64,000 nt of DNA, taken from assembly GCA_030068075.1 (NCBI GenBank), contig CM057844.1, positions 930,001 through 994,000 of the forward strand, written 5' to 3'. The notes below the pieces were generated by a model. It was not told the DNA's origin. It did no database searches and saw nothing but the letters and a program-made list of their open reading frames with translations. Origin of the DNA: Paguma larvata. Its lineage: Eukaryota > Chordata > Mammalia > Carnivora > Viverridae. This document shows, piece after piece, positions 10,940 through 22,694 of the stretch. The position numbers were made by a program, and so were the translations under genes. Numbering within the stretch: position 1 is the stretch's first letter; each line of letters begins with the position of its first letter.

Positions 10940-11440
10940 GGGTGTGCACCCCAGCAGACTCTAAGCCTATGGAGAGTAATGCTCACATGAGGCCAGAGAA
11001 AAGTCCCAGAGGCAGCAATCAAGACACAGGTTTATTGGGGAACTTACATACAGAGCGCCCAGGAGTGGTAGGCTGGATAAAGCTCCTGAGACCCTTACAG
11101 AAAGCTTTTATAGCACAGCCACTGAGCCTAGCAACTCTCCGTAGCCCCTCCCTCCTTGCACTGCCAGCATTCCAGGAAATCAAGGCCTGCCACCTGGACA
11201 CTCTTTGTCTTGAGGGAGGCACTCCGGGTTGTCCCCCTTGGGAGCCCCTGACCTTGAATGCTGAAAAACATGTTCTTCTGCACATTCTGCTTGATGAGAA
11301 TATAGAGGAGGACAGGATCTCTATGTTCTTAAGACAGTGAGTAACAGGGGCATTCGGGCTATGTTTGCACCAACTAGCCATCAGCATATCCCATACGAGA
11401 GGGCACCCTGAAATTTTAGTCAGTTTTGTTGCATCAGAAA
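10940..11440 (-). mobile_element. Candidate retroviral LTR, minus orientation
   Basis: On the minus strand a TATAAAA at about 11113 is followed some 70 bases later by AATAAA near 11038 and then CCTGTGTCTTGATTGCTGCC. That TATA, poly(A)-signal and short U5 order is typical of a gammaretrovirus-like LTR. Ends are approximate because no clean target duplication was found. It abuts the ERVK-type LTR at 11452. Confidence 0.45.
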
Positions 11441-11451
11441 CAGAGGGGCTG

Positions 11452-12304
11452 TGTTGGGAGCCATTTTGGGCTCGCAGGTTGAGACCCCTCCCTGTGTGGA
11501 AAAGGCGGTTGAAGCAAAGCTCCCGCCGGCCAAAATGGCACCTAGTCTTTCCTCCTTCTAAATAATTTTTCAGGCTTGGATTTCTTCAGCTGCTCTCGTT
11601 GGCCCCAAAGAATGTAATGCTCTTTTGTTTTGGCATTTAGATAAAAGGGAAGGACCTTTGCTTTGGTGGATTACATCTGAATGAGAGTAGCCTGGCCAGA
11701 AGTAGTCTTAAATTTGCATCTTGGGGATGGGTTGCACAAATTGATGGCAGTTATGAGCTGGCTGAATATTCGTGTGATTTGTGTAAACATTAGGCTCCTA
11801 TTATGTAAATTCATTCATTCACAAGCAAAGGGCAAGCATTGGGAATTCTGTCCTTGCTGGATGGGTTGCACCTCCCCCATTATAGTTGGAAGAATAGGCA
11901 GAATGACTCTGGGCCTGTTTATAGATAATTAACATAAGCAGGCCTAGGTAACTTCCTGTTCTCTCCCCCTGCCTTAAATTTATATGCTGATTAACTTGAA
12001 AACAACTTGCAAGATTGAGGAAATCGCAGCTTTGCTGATAAAAACACATTATTGTTTTATATGTTTATAAGCATAAGTAACTATGCTTACTGATGGGATG
12101 TTACTCAGTGCTGTCACGGCACTCACTACTTTTAAATAAAGTCACTGAGACCAGCAGAGCAGCGATGCCAGAATAGGCAGAGATGCCAGACTAGCCATAG
12201 CTGCCTGCTTGGTGATCAGATTACATCTCCTGGCTCTCTTATTCCTTTTGCCTGACTGTCCATCTTTCAGGGACCCCTGGACTCAGCCGAGCTGGACTCC
12301 GGCA
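11452..12304 (+). mobile_element. Solo LTR of an ERVK-type (class II) endogenous retrovirus
   Basis: The 853-base unit starts TGTTGGGAGCC, the same opening as betaretroviral/IAP-class LTRs, and ends GGACTCCGGCA. It is flanked by a perfect 6-bp duplication, GGGCTG at 11446-11451 and 12305-12310; six bases is the class II target size. A TATAAG at 12066-12071 and AATAAA at 12135-12140 mark the promoter and poly(A) signal, with a U5 of about 150 bases. Near its 5' end are two facing copies of GCCATTTTGG (11460-11469 and 11530-11539), which are YY1-type motifs. No internal retroviral genes remain, so this is a recombined single LTR. Confidence 0.85.
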
Positions 12305-12344
12305 GGGCTGAGCTGGTCATATGACCTTGGCTGTAGCCTTTGAG

Positions 12345-12420
12345 ATCACAGATATGGGGTCTGGGACTTGAGTTTAAGCCCCGCCATCACTTAAAAGCTG
12401 CGGGGTATGACGTATTCACC
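12345..12420 (+). mobile_element. Weak MIR fragment
   Basis: GGACTTGAGTTTAAGCCCCGCCATCACTTA is in MIR order (loss of the CTCTGCCACTTAC form). Short and diverged. Confidence 0.4.
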
Positions 12421-13190
12421 CTTGCCTCGGGACCCCTTTCCCTCCATTTGGAAGTGTGGGCAGGAATCTTGCCTCTCAGAAGGCCAGGTGTGGGGTGCGG
12501 CATCATTGCAGCCACAGTGGATGTGCAGCAGCTGACCTCTGTTGGTTGGGTGGGCTAGGGTCTGTGGGGTCATGGCTTCTGGGGTAGAAGCAGGCGGCCA
12601 GCTGTCACAGGCCCCTCCAGCAGCCACATTCTGGGGTTCACCTGCAGCTCCTTGTATCTCTGCCCACAGGACAGGAAGGGCTAGGGGGCAACACCCTTCT
12701 GAAGAGCACCTTCCCCAGCCTTAGAGCCCCAGAAGATGGAACCCAGGGGACCACGTTGGCCACCAACCTGCCTCTTTCCTGGCCTCTCCTCCTAACCTCA
12801 CACCCCTGGAAACTACTGCCTGTCGTGTCCTTTCAACATCTGCTGAAACAACATCCTTTCATGGGGAAACTCATGAAGGACAGGAGTGTCAGAGGTAGGG
12901 TGGTGGTGGGACAGCATGAGATTAAAGAGCCTCCAGGACATGGAGCCCTGAGGGGCCCAGTGGGTCATGGTAGAGAAAATGAGAAAAGAACTATCGAAAA
13001 CTTCATTGAAAATCCAGACATGTAACACACAATACTCAGAACCCAGGTGACAAAACCCAGGACTCTGGGCCAGGAGGCACGTAGTCACTGCCCTGCAGGC
13101 ACAGACCCGTGTAGCAGGTAGATGTGTGCAGGATTGGGGCACCTCAGCCCTATAAGGCTGAATCCCCAAATCCAAGTTAATCCAAATGTC
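12421..13190. other. Single-copy sequence, nothing recognised
   Basis: GC-moderate sequence with no supportable gene or familiar repeat. Confidence 0.3.
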
Positions 13191-14007
13191 GATCTTTGAG
13201 TCTCGTTATTTGGATTTGATTGAGGTAAAATTCACGCACAGTGAATTGAATGTAAGGCTGTAAGTAAATGATTCCATGAACCTTGAGAAATACATATGCT
13301 TGAGTAATTGGCACCCAGTGGAGACAGTGAATATTCCACCCTCTGGAAGCCCCTGTAGTGTCTGCTCCCTCCCTAAGCACCCGGTGTTCTGGTTCCTCAC
13401 CACAGATCAGCCTTGCCCATCAGCTCCATGTCCAATGGAATTGCAGAGGTGACACTCCTGTCCCACTTCTTTTGTGTCATAACGTTCTTGAGGTTGAAGG
13501 TGCCTGCTTGTATGGCTTGTCCTTTCCTTTTTATTGGGGAGTATTCTATTCTATGAACAGACCACATTTGGTTTGTTCATTTACTTGATTATGTACATAA
13601 CATTTTTCCCAGGTGTTAGCTATCATGAGAAAAGCTGATATAAATGTTCTTGTACAGTTTTTTCACTATGTAGACATATGATTTCATTTCCCTTGGGGGC
13701 ATTGTTGAGCCATCAGGTGGGTGTGTGTTTAGGTTCATAAAAAACTGCCAGAAACTTCTCCAAATTGGCTATACCATTTTTCACTTCCAAGAAGGGTGCG
13801 TGAGTTCCTGGTGCTCTGTATCCTCATCAGCACTTACTATTCTCAGTCTTTTTAATTTTAACCATTTTGGTGGGTGCAGACAGCATCTCATTGTGGTTAT
13901 AATTTGCAATTTTCTGACAAATAATGGTGTCGGGCATATTTTCATATACTTTTTCTGTGTATCTTATTTTGTGAAGCATTCGTTCATGGTTGTTGCTCAT
14001 TTTAAAA

Positions 14008-14062
14008 AACTGTGCATTTACTTATTTTGAGAGAGAGGGAAAAAGAGAGGGAGTAGGGGAGG

Positions 14063-14098
<36 letters not shown>

Positions 14099-14230
14099 AT
14101 CTCAAGCAGGCTTTGTGGTGCTAGCACAGAGCCTGATACGGGGCTCAATCTCATGAACCGTGAGATGATGACCTAAGCCAAAATCAAGAGTCAGACACTT
14201 AGCTGACTGAGCTACCCAGGTGACATGTTA
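14008..14230 (-). mobile_element. CAN SINE inside the old L1
   Basis: Reverse-complement SINE with a GA run at 14068-14093 and the CTGAGCTACCCAGGTG head at its right end. TCATTTTAAAA flanks it at 13997-14007 and 14236-14246, a target duplication with some drift next to the head. Confidence 0.9.
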
Positions 14231-14258
14231 TTTGATCATTTTAAAATTGGATTGTCTT

Positions 14259-14870
14259 CTGTAAAACAGTATGGAAGTTCCTTAAAAAGTTAAAAATAAA
14301 ACTACCCTATGACCCAGCAATTGCACTAGTAGGTATTTATCCAAGGGATACAAGAGTACTGTTTCGAAGGGGCACATGCACCCCAATGTTTATAGCAGTG
14401 CTATTGACAATAGCCAAAGTATGGGAAAGAACCCAAAAGTCCATCGATGAATGAATGGATAAAGAAGATGTGGTATATATATATGATGGAGTATTACTCC
14501 GCAATCAAAAATAATGAAATCTTGCCATTTGCAATGGTAATGAAATCTTACCCTACATGGATAGGGTATTATGCTAAGTGAAATTAGTCAGAGAAAGACA
14601 AATATCATATGACTTTACTCATGTGAGGAAGAACATATGGGAAGGGAAGCAAAAATACTATAAATAATATAAAATAATATAAAAACATGGAGGGGGACAA
14701 AACATAAGAGACTCTTAAATATAAAGAACAAACAGAAGGTTGTAGGAGGGGTTGTGGGAGGGGTGATGGGCTAAATGGGTAAGGGGCATTAAGGAATCTA
14801 CTCCTGAAATCATTGTTGCACTATATGCTAACTTGGATATAAATTTAAAAATTAATTAATTAAAAAGAAT
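14259..14870 (+). mobile_element. Young 5'-truncated L1 (3' end)
   Basis: Plus-strand ORF2 end and 3' UTR, from GTAAAACAGTATGG to an A-rich tail. A perfect 16-bp target duplication AAAATTGGATTGTCTT lies at 14243-14258 and 14871-14886, inside the older minus-strand L1. Confidence 0.92.
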
Positions 14871-15117
14871 AAAATTGGATTGTCTTTTTTATTATTGATT
14901 TGTATTCCTTTATATATTCTTTATATAAATCATTTATCAAGTATACATAGTACATAGTTTCTTCTGGTCTATGGCTTGTCCTTTCATCATCTAAATATTG
15001 CTTTCATAAACTGAAGTTTTTAATTTTGATAGATGTATTCTACTTTTTGATGGAGGTGTAGTTAGACTCTTGGAGCTGGGATTGTAACTTTAGGATTTTA
15101 AATTATTCCCAAGACCC

Positions 15118-15146
15118 CCACACACACACATACACACATACACACC
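15118..15146. repeat. (CA)n microsatellite
   Basis: CA units with TA interruptions. The flanks 15061-15117 and 15147-15309 hold no gene. Confidence 0.85.
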
Positions 15147-15309
15147 CTTTATCCCAAGGTAACCTATGTTGGCAGCTTCCTATGTGTCCTTCCACATCTG
15201 TTTCTATGCTCCTACCAACATATACTTATGTATGAGATTTTTTTTTACTTAAATGTGTGCACACTATAGACCCAGGAAACTATTCTTCTCATTTAACAGT
15301 ACATTGACC

Positions 15310-15935
15310 AACAGGTACATGAAAAGACCTGTTTTAAAAAGGACAGGAAGTAACGAGTGTTGAGGGTATAGAGGAAATGGAACCCCTATGCATTGTTGGT
15401 GGGAATGTAAATTGGTGCAACAACTACGGAAAATGGTATTGTGGTTCCTCGAAAAATTAAAAATAGAACTACCACATGGCCCCATAATTCCACTTCTGGT
15501 AATTTACCTGAAGAAAACAAAAACACTGAACACTAACTCAAAAAGATATCTGCACCCCCATGCTCACTGTAGCATTATTCACTAGCCAGGACGTGGAAGC
15601 AACCCAAGTGTCCACTGATAGATGAGTGGATTATATATGTGTATATATATAAAATATAGTGGGACAATATATACGTGTATATATATAATATAGTGGGATA
15701 TTATTCAGCTACAAAGAAGAAGTAAATCTTGTCATTGGCAATAACATGGATGAACCCTAACCTGCTAAGTCAAATAAGCACAGAAAGCAAATCCTGTCTG
15801 ATTTCATTTATATGTAAAATCTAAAAGGAAAAAAGTAAAAAGAAAACCAAGCTCATAGATACAGAGAACAGATTGGTGTTTGTCAGAGGTGGGGGGTGGG
15901 ATGAGAGAATTGAGTAAAAGGGGTTGTCAAAAGAT
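15310..15935 (+). mobile_element. L1 3' fragment
   Basis: Diagnostic ORF2-end text GGTGGGAATGTAAATTGGTGC and later GGATATTATTCAGCTACAAAG. A stretch of about 43 bases ending TATAGTGGGA is duplicated in tandem within 15630-15700. Inactive. Confidence 0.85.
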
Positions 15936-16575
15936 TAAAAAAAAGAAAAACTAACACTAGCATAATAATGGAACTGAAAGTGTTAGTGGGGGCCCAAATG
16001 TTTGGTAGATTTCTCCACCAGATGGTGTACACTGTTTTATTTTTCCCTACTTTTGATGAGCATTTTGCCATTTTTTTTTACACTGTATAGGAAAAACTGC
16101 ATTCTGACTTATATTTCATGACTTGGGAAATATGTCAATTTTTGATTTGCATTTGTCGATTTCAAATGCAGTGATGAAATTCATTTCTTACGAAATTTGA
16201 CGTACACACTGAAGAACATCTAAAACATGTGGGCTGCACAAAGAATGAAACCACAGCGAGCACTTCTGCAACTAAGACTGAATCCAGGTTGCGAATGAAT
16301 TTGCCTGTGCACCTCTGCACATCATATCCACTCCAGGGATATACTCCTTGCGCAAAAATATCACAAACAAACAAAAAAACACATTTTTTCCTTGACCATT
16401 TTGTTATGCCATTTTAAATTATATTCAAGTCTGTGCTGCTTTAGAAATACTACTGTTAGAACACAGACATAGGAAATGGAAATTAAGGACAAAATAATGT
16501 GCTGCAAGAAACAAACAAAGACAAAACGATAGGTAGGTTTATCCACTGAGGCCACAGGCGGAGATCTCAGCCGTT
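15936..16575. other. Single-copy sequence, nothing recognised
   Basis: AT-rich DNA with a small palindrome near 15955-15985 (ACTAACACTAG facing AGTGTTAGT). No gene is supported. Confidence 0.3.
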
Positions 16576-16579
16576 TCTT

Positions 16580-16990
16580 TTTGGTTGCTGCTTAATATTC
16601 CAGAGAATGAATATACTACCATTGATTTAACCACTCTCTTTTTAACGAGTGTTTCCTCTTTCTTCCCCTGGACATTCAGGTTGTTTCCAGTGTCTTGCTG
16701 CCTCAAACAATGCACACAAGCAAGCCAATGAACACGCCGAGCGCATAGCTCTGCAGAGTCCATTGCTTTTTTCCTGTGGGATAAATTCCAATGATGAGAT
16801 TGTTGGGTCATGGAGTGTGTGTATTTTGAAACTTAACAGTTACTGCAGATTTCTTCCCAAAAAGGCCATAGGAATTCACAAGCCATGGGTGAGGGTCTGT
16901 GTCCCTGTGTCTGCAAGCATGGGGTGTTGTTGCTGAACTCATTTTTCAGCCTCGTGAGTAAGAAAACTCTTATCTCACTGCAGCCCAATG
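16580..16990 (-). mobile_element. Ancient L1 fragment (L1M-like)
   Basis: CATTCAGGTTGTTTCCAGTG and GGATAAATTCCAATGATGAG are degraded ORF2 3' text in reverse orientation. Confidence 0.7.
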
Positions 16991-17690
16991 ATGCTTTTCT
17001 ATTAACTCATTTAATTTTTTATGTAGTCTTTTTTCTGTTCAGAAATGTTTTGCTTTTTTTATTCTCCCCTTTTTCTCTCCAGCATTCTCTCTTGCTCTTC
17101 ACCTTGTCATTTCTTAAATGACATGTTTCAGATGTGTTTGTTTCAGATGTGTTTAAACATGTCCCGGAAGATCCTTGATTCTCAGTTATTTTCACGTGTG
17201 ATTTCCTCCAGTCCTCGAGCCCTACTTGCAGAGCAGTGCACTTGCTGGTGAGCTTCCTGGGATTCAGCGTCAGTGTTTCTAGATAAAATTCTTACCATGG
17301 CCTGCTTTGTAGGAAACTCTTTGTTTTGTAATTGGGTCCAAGTGTTCTGAATGCATTTTCTTTTTTGAGAACTGATCCTGGCTGGGATCAAATGCATCTT
17401 GATTGAATCTGAACTTCCTGTGTGGAGGCTGAGCTGGTTTCTGAGCATTTCTTCTCATGGCTGGGAGAGGCTCCTTGGGAAGCAGCACCACGCACCACAG
17501 TGCTATGATATCCAAGCCAACTACCAGTGGGGTCTCTGTGCCCTGCAGGGGTGACAGACCTTAGATGGCAGTGAGCAGGTATGCAGGTTGGGCCACACCA
17601 CCCTGTTCACAGGACCTTCTGAGTACCTTTCTCCTCCTCATCGACTCTGGAGAACTTTTGAAGAACTGCAGAGAAAACCAAACCACAGAT
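16991..17690. other. Single-copy sequence with a 15-bp tandem duplication
   Basis: GTTTCAGATGTGTTT is perfectly repeated at 17125-17139 and 17140-17154. Nothing else is recognised. Confidence 0.4.
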
Positions 17691-17694
17691 GTTT

Positions 17695-18660
17695 CTTTCA
17701 GTGGTACTGAGATGTAGTTAACATATAGCAATACTGTGTAAATTTAAGGTGTACAGCAAGATGTAATGTCTTAGTTTACATGTGTCATGAAATGATAACC
17801 ACAGTAAGTTAACACCCATCATCTATACTGAGGCAAAAAAAAAAAAAAAAGAAAGAAAGAAAGAAAGGAAAATTTAAAAAAATATTTTTTTCCTTGTGAT
17901 GAGAACTTTTAAGATCTACTCTCATAGCAACTTTCAAATATACCAACAGCAGTGTTAACTATAGTCCTCATGTTGTATGTTACATCCACAGTACTTATTT
18001 ATTTTATCACTAGAAATTTTTACCTTTTTACCCCCTTCATCTGTTCCCCCACTGCCCCTGCCTCTGGTAACCACATGTCTGATCTCGTTTTGTATGAGCT
18101 TTTTTTTTTTTAAGATTCCACATATAAGTGAAATTATACAGTATTTGTCTTTCTCTGACTTATTTTGATGAGAAGAACAAAGGCAAGAAAAAGGTAGCCA
18201 AAATTAAATTCCTTACAGCTGGCTGATACTTGAAATATGCAAAGCGTGACATTCTGCAAGGAACTCATGCTTGCCCTAGTGGCTTAATGGTTATGTTTTA
18301 CTAAAGACTAAGAGTAACCTTATCTTAGCAGCTAGCCCCTCAAGGTCCTGAAGGGCTTGCTTCCAAATTCCTTAGAGACTTACGCTATCCCTAACCTCCA
18401 CTAATAAAAAAGTATGTAATCAGTCACTCCTCACAACCCCAGTGCAGCTCTTTCTGTCCATGGATCCTGGCCTTGTGCTATAATAAAATCATCTTTTTGC
18501 ATCAAAAAGGTCTTAAGAATTCTTTCTTGGCCATTTACTCTTGGACCCAAACTTCAAAACACATCAATTTCATTTAGCTGAGTGCCCTCAAGGTCCATCC
18601 ATGCTGCCACACATGGCAGCATTTCCTTCTTGTTTAGGGTGAATAGTATGCCATCCTGTG
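17695..18660 (-). mobile_element. L1 3' region split by a solo LTR
   Basis: Minus-strand L1 3' end runs 17695-18165 (for example GTGATGAGAACTTTTAAGATC) and 18567-18660 (GTGCCCTCAAGGTCCATCC). Removing 18166-18570 restores CTTATTTCATTTAGC, the expected L1 text. An A-rich/GAAA run sits at 17837-17867. Confidence 0.88.
18166..18566 (+). mobile_element. Solo LTR, gammaretrovirus-like (ERV1) size class
   Basis: The 401-base unit begins TGATG and ends CATCA, a perfect 5-bp terminal inverted repeat. It is flanked by a 4-bp duplication ATTT (18162-18165 and 18567-18570) inside L1 sequence. AATAAA at 18482-18487 is the likely poly(A) signal, and an AATAAAAA near 18402 may serve as TATA. No coding remains. 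Confidence 0.82.
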
Positions 18661-18674
18661 GTATCTATCTATCT

Positions 18675-18711
<37 letters not shown>

Positions 18712-18764
18712 TTATCTTCTTGTTTAGGGTGAATAGTATTCCATCCTGTGGTGTCTATCTATCT

Positions 18765-18802
<38 letters not shown>

Positions 18803-18985
18803 ATCTATCTATCTATCTATCTATTTATCTGTATCTACCTATCTGTCATCTATCTATCTGTATCAATCATCTATCATCTGTATCTATTTATCTGTCATCT
18901 ATCTATTTACCATCTAGCTATATCTATATCTATTTATCTATCATCTATCTATATCTATCATCTATTTATTATCTATAATAATATC
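18661..18985. repeat. (TATC)n microsatellite with a 90-bp duplication of L1 sequence
   Basis: Long TATC arrays alternate with a repeated L1 block: CTTCTTGTTTAGGGTGAATAG starts at 18626 and again at 18716. The open frames here (SIYL repeats) are artefacts of the array. Confidence 0.92.
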
Positions 18986-19505
18986 CATTCTGTCAGATAG
19001 AATTTTATCTATCATCAGAAAATTTGAATTATTATACCAGAGAATACAACAATTATAAGAAAACTTGTGTTTAATCTCACTATCCACAGATATCCCATGG
19101 TATTTCTGTGGTTTTCTTTCAGTAATGAACAAACATACACACTCACTCTTAAGCATTTTATATATATTTAAAATTTGTCTCACATCGTATGTGCAATTCT
19201 CTTTAAATAAAAAAATCTTGTGCATGATTTTCACTCCAGTGAAGTAAACAGCAGAATGCGGAAACTCTGAGAAGGGCCAGTTTCATGTATCCTCTGTTTC
19301 CAACTAAATTTAGAGCCCAGTCATGCCCATATGTGGTGTGCCCTGATCCTGCCCTCTGCCCGATTGTGGGGCTCGCTAATCCCCAAACCTCCAGAGCCCC
19401 AGAGCTGCCTCCAGGTGGCCCTCCACTTTCTGATAGACAAGACAGAGAGGAGAAGGTGATGCAAGATGCAAGCAAGCCCGCATGGGTCATGAAAGGATGT
19501 GACAC
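18986..19505. other. Single-copy sequence, nothing recognised
   Basis: AT-rich to 19250, then GC-moderate. No gene is supported. Confidence 0.3.
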
Positions 19506-19509
19506 AGCA

Positions 19510-19745
19510 GCTGCAAGCTCCAGACTGAGACGTCCTGGGTCCAGGGGTCCTGCTTTGCGACCACTGGCTTCTGACCTCAGGCAGGTTACATGACCATTTT
19601 GTGCCATGGTGTTCATAGCCATAAAATGGATATAATCATACCACCTACCTCACGAGATGGAAATGTTGTGAGGGTTGACATGCACTTAAATTGCATAGAA
19701 GGGGACCCAAACACATTAGGTGCTCAATAAACAGTGGTCATCATA
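19510..19745 (+). mobile_element. MIR SINE, nearly full length
   Basis: The order CCAGACTGAGACGTCCTGGG, ATAAAATGGATATAATCATACC, GTTGTGAGGGTTGACATG, GGTGCTCAATAAACAG follows MIR to its 3' end. Confidence 0.85.
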
Positions 19746-21518
19746 ACTCCATTTGGGAGATGCAAGGCAGGTCTGCCTTTTCTGGGAAAGGTACAGAGAC
19801 CCAGAATTTTCATGCTGGCTGTGTCTTGTGAGAAGGAGACACCGCAGGGCAGAGTCAAGGAGTTGGGGGCCCCAGAGAGCAACATTCCCAAGGAGCCTCA
19901 CCACTGGGTGAGAAGACAGCCCTGGGCTCCTCCTTTGAGAGTGGCATTGACTAAATCAGCCAAGAAAGCAATCCCAAGCATAGAGTGACAATATTTCCAG
20001 GCCACTGAAAAGAAGGTCTGTCAGCTAAGATGAGGCAGCCAAAGGCAGTAACCCAAATTTGGAAATAGCATGGAAGGGAAGTTGGGACAGCCAACTCCTG
20101 GGATCCTCTCAGAAATGCAGATTCGGGGACTTCAGTCACGCTGCAGACTGTGTGTTTCCTGAGTGTGTCCTGCAACCACCCTGTCATTCCCATGGGATCT
20201 GCTCCTAGCACAGTCAACACTCAGTGTGAGTAACTGGTCTGGAGCCGGATCTGGACAAACTAGCTGCAAAAGCTCTTGTTGAGACTGCATCTCCCTGTGG
20301 AGGGAATCAGGTGGTGTTAGGACTTACTGTCTGACAGTAGCATGGAGGGCATATGTTCCTAAGCCATCCTGAGAGAGCCTCAAGTCCATGGGACTCTGAA
20401 AAGATCCCAGCTCCTCATAAGTTCCTTTTTGTTAAATTAGAGTTGGGATTGTCTCATAGAATGAAACGTCTTTGAGAAGTGTTAAGACCTTGAGGGGAGG
20501 GGCTGTCTTGGAGGTACCCCATTCTCCTGACTGCCTAGAGTTCTCATGGGAAGAATTAGCATTAATGGAACACCAGACAGATTTGGTGCACAGGCTTTAC
20601 ATACCTTGTGCCAAATCTTCAAAAGAACCTGGGAAGACAGCTGTCTCTTCCACTTTATAGTCAGGCCAGAGAGAATAAGTGATGGAGCTGATCTCAGGAT
20701 TTGTACCTTTCTTCAATAAAAATTAAAATTTTAAAGAATACTTAATGACATGGATAAATAGTAAGGATACAATGTTAACTAAGAGAGAAAGGCTATGGAG
20801 CCTGGAAGGAGGAATGATGAGTCTAAGTCTCTGCCCAAATTCCTTCTGGGCTGAAAAATCACACCTGTGGAGTCTTACAGGGGCTGAGCGGGGGACCGTG
20901 GGAGCTGAAGTTCAGGCTCAAGGGGGATCAGGTGACATGTGTGGAACCAGTCTCTGTCATCTGGCCCTCTCCTTTCTGGGGAGGGATAGTAGATGCACTG
21001 ACGCCATCCTCTGACCTTCTGTGCTCTCGCTTTGGAGTTGCAGCTGCTCCCAGTGCTGAGTCTGCCTGATGGAAGCTATGGGCCTGGAAAGTCATGGTGC
21101 ACCTCTCTTCCTCCAAGTGTCAGTGCCCAGCTGACATCTACCTGCTTTGGGTTGCCTCCTAGTGCCACCAGTGGTTGATTTTGCATTTTATCCTGATGTA
21201 GTTGTTGTAGTCCATGGGAAGGTCTGTCTGGTAAGTACTTGTTGGCCATCACCAGGAGTGGGGGCTTGGATGCAGAGAATTTATCTATACAGCCTAAGAT
21301 GCCCTATTCTTTTCCGCATGAGTGGGTATCGTCCAGCACCCCGGCCTTTCAAGGCCTCCCTGTTTCTGACCCACATTCCAGCACACATCTTCACTCTCCC
21401 ACTTCCTTTCCCTTCCTACACATCACCCCCTCACTATCTCTCCCCAAAGCCATTCTGCACCTTTACCACCCCTTATACTTGAATATGCATTCCCACTGGC
21501 ATGGGTGGAGGGCCCTGG
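19746..21518. other. Single-copy sequence, nothing recognised
   Basis: No supportable gene, RNA gene or repeat over about 1.8 kb. Confidence 0.3.
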
Positions 21519-21601
21519 GCCAGTGGTTCTCAAACCTGGGCCATATTCACAGTGACCACATCAGGGTCCCACTGTGTGGCCAAGGCCAAGAACCACTTCT
21601 A
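21519..21601. mobile_element. Short hAT-type element with inverted ends
   Basis: CAGTGGTTCTCAAACCTGGGCC at the left faces GGCCAAGAACCACTT at the right, as in internally deleted MER5-like elements. Confidence 0.5.
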
Positions 21602-22559
21602 GGAGGAAGAAGTCTGCAGGACACCTGCTTTTGATGCTTCTTGGTAATAAAACACAGTGCTGTGTCTAAAATGATTGCTTGAGGGGTGTTACTTCTTGCA
21701 GGTTACATCCTAACCTTTCAGAGACCCCTGATGTGGCTATACCACCCACTCACCTGTGGGACATCCCATGAATGGGCCAGAGCTGGCCACATGGCTGAGG
21801 CTGTATCCCTGCTCACTCCCCTCCACCCTCCACCCTCCACCCTAGCTAGCACAGCTTTTCTCATTCTCAGAAAAGCTGCTGCTCAGGCGGTGGGAGCATC
21901 AGGGATCTTATAGAAGGACTCCATAAAATGAGAAACTGTACTGTCTGCCAGATGACCCTTTCAGGAAAATGGTGCTGGCAAGCTGAGAGCTTAATGAGAG
22001 GAAAAGTGAGCCTGTACCAGGCCATGGAACGTAGGAGATGCTTCCGGGTCTGAGCCAGGCCTGAGATAGAGAAAGCCTGGCTGTCAGAAGCGAAGATGCT
22101 TTGAGGGGACGTGACACTTTGGTGGCCCCTCATTACCTTGCTGAACCAGTTGCTATGGAGTCATTATGAATCAGCTGAAGTCATGTGAGGGGATGAGTGT
22201 TTCTAATTGATGCCGCTCTTGGAGACTTGTGGCATTTGGAATTGTTTTGACACTTCTGTTGTGTTACAGAGCCTCTTCTGAAATGCAGGTGTTGGTGTGA
22301 CCCAGCTGTTGCCTCATGTTGATGTATTGGTGCCACAGAGCTGGCTGCTGAGATTCATCATGTCCTGGAAGACTGTGCATGGATGGTTGGCTTCTTCATG
22401 GGCAATCCAAAAGCCCAGGAAGGAACAAACCATAAGACAGGGAGGTGAGCAAGGAGTCCTCAGTCCTGAGGATCGGAAGATGCCCTGTTGGGCTGGCTAG
22501 AATCAAAGTTCATGGCAGAAAATGGATTTCGGAGTGAAGCCAACTATGCTTCATGCATT
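21602..22559. other. Single-copy sequence, nothing recognised
   Basis: No gene or repeat recognised. Confidence 0.3.
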
Positions 22560-22660
22560 CCTCTATCATCTGCTCTACAAATGTTTACTGAGCATCTATT
22601 GAGTGCTCCAAAAAGCAACAGGCATTTGTGGACCTGGAGTCTCACAGAAGGCATGGGAGA
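22560..22660 (-). mobile_element. L2 fragment
   Basis: CAAATGTTTACTGAGCATCTATTGAGTG is reversed L2 3' text. Confidence 0.65.
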
Positions 22661-22694
22661 AATCCAGGCCTGCTACCTACCCAGGATATACTTC

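Larger units (their letters stand above)
13195..15060 (-). mobile_element. Old L1 fragment (ORF2 3' part and 3' UTR), interrupted twice
   Basis: Minus-strand L1 text runs 13195-14007 and resumes after 14887. The break is repaired exactly when the SINE (14008-14230) and the young L1 (14259-14870) are removed: CATTTTAAAATTGGATTGTC reads through as in intact L1s. Frames are destroyed, so it is inactive. Confidence 0.85.

Noticed and set aside
10936..11340. 134-codon plus-strand frame
   Set aside because: Antisense to the candidate LTR and without any known domain.
11452..12304. Full provirus with genes
   Set aside because: Only one LTR lies between the target duplications; no gag, pol or env text.
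18582..18978. SIYL-repeat protein frames
   Set aside because: Pure translation of the TATC microsatellite.
18661..18985. CRISPR-like array
   Set aside because: Units are 4 bp with no spacers; it is a microsatellite in a mammalian genome.
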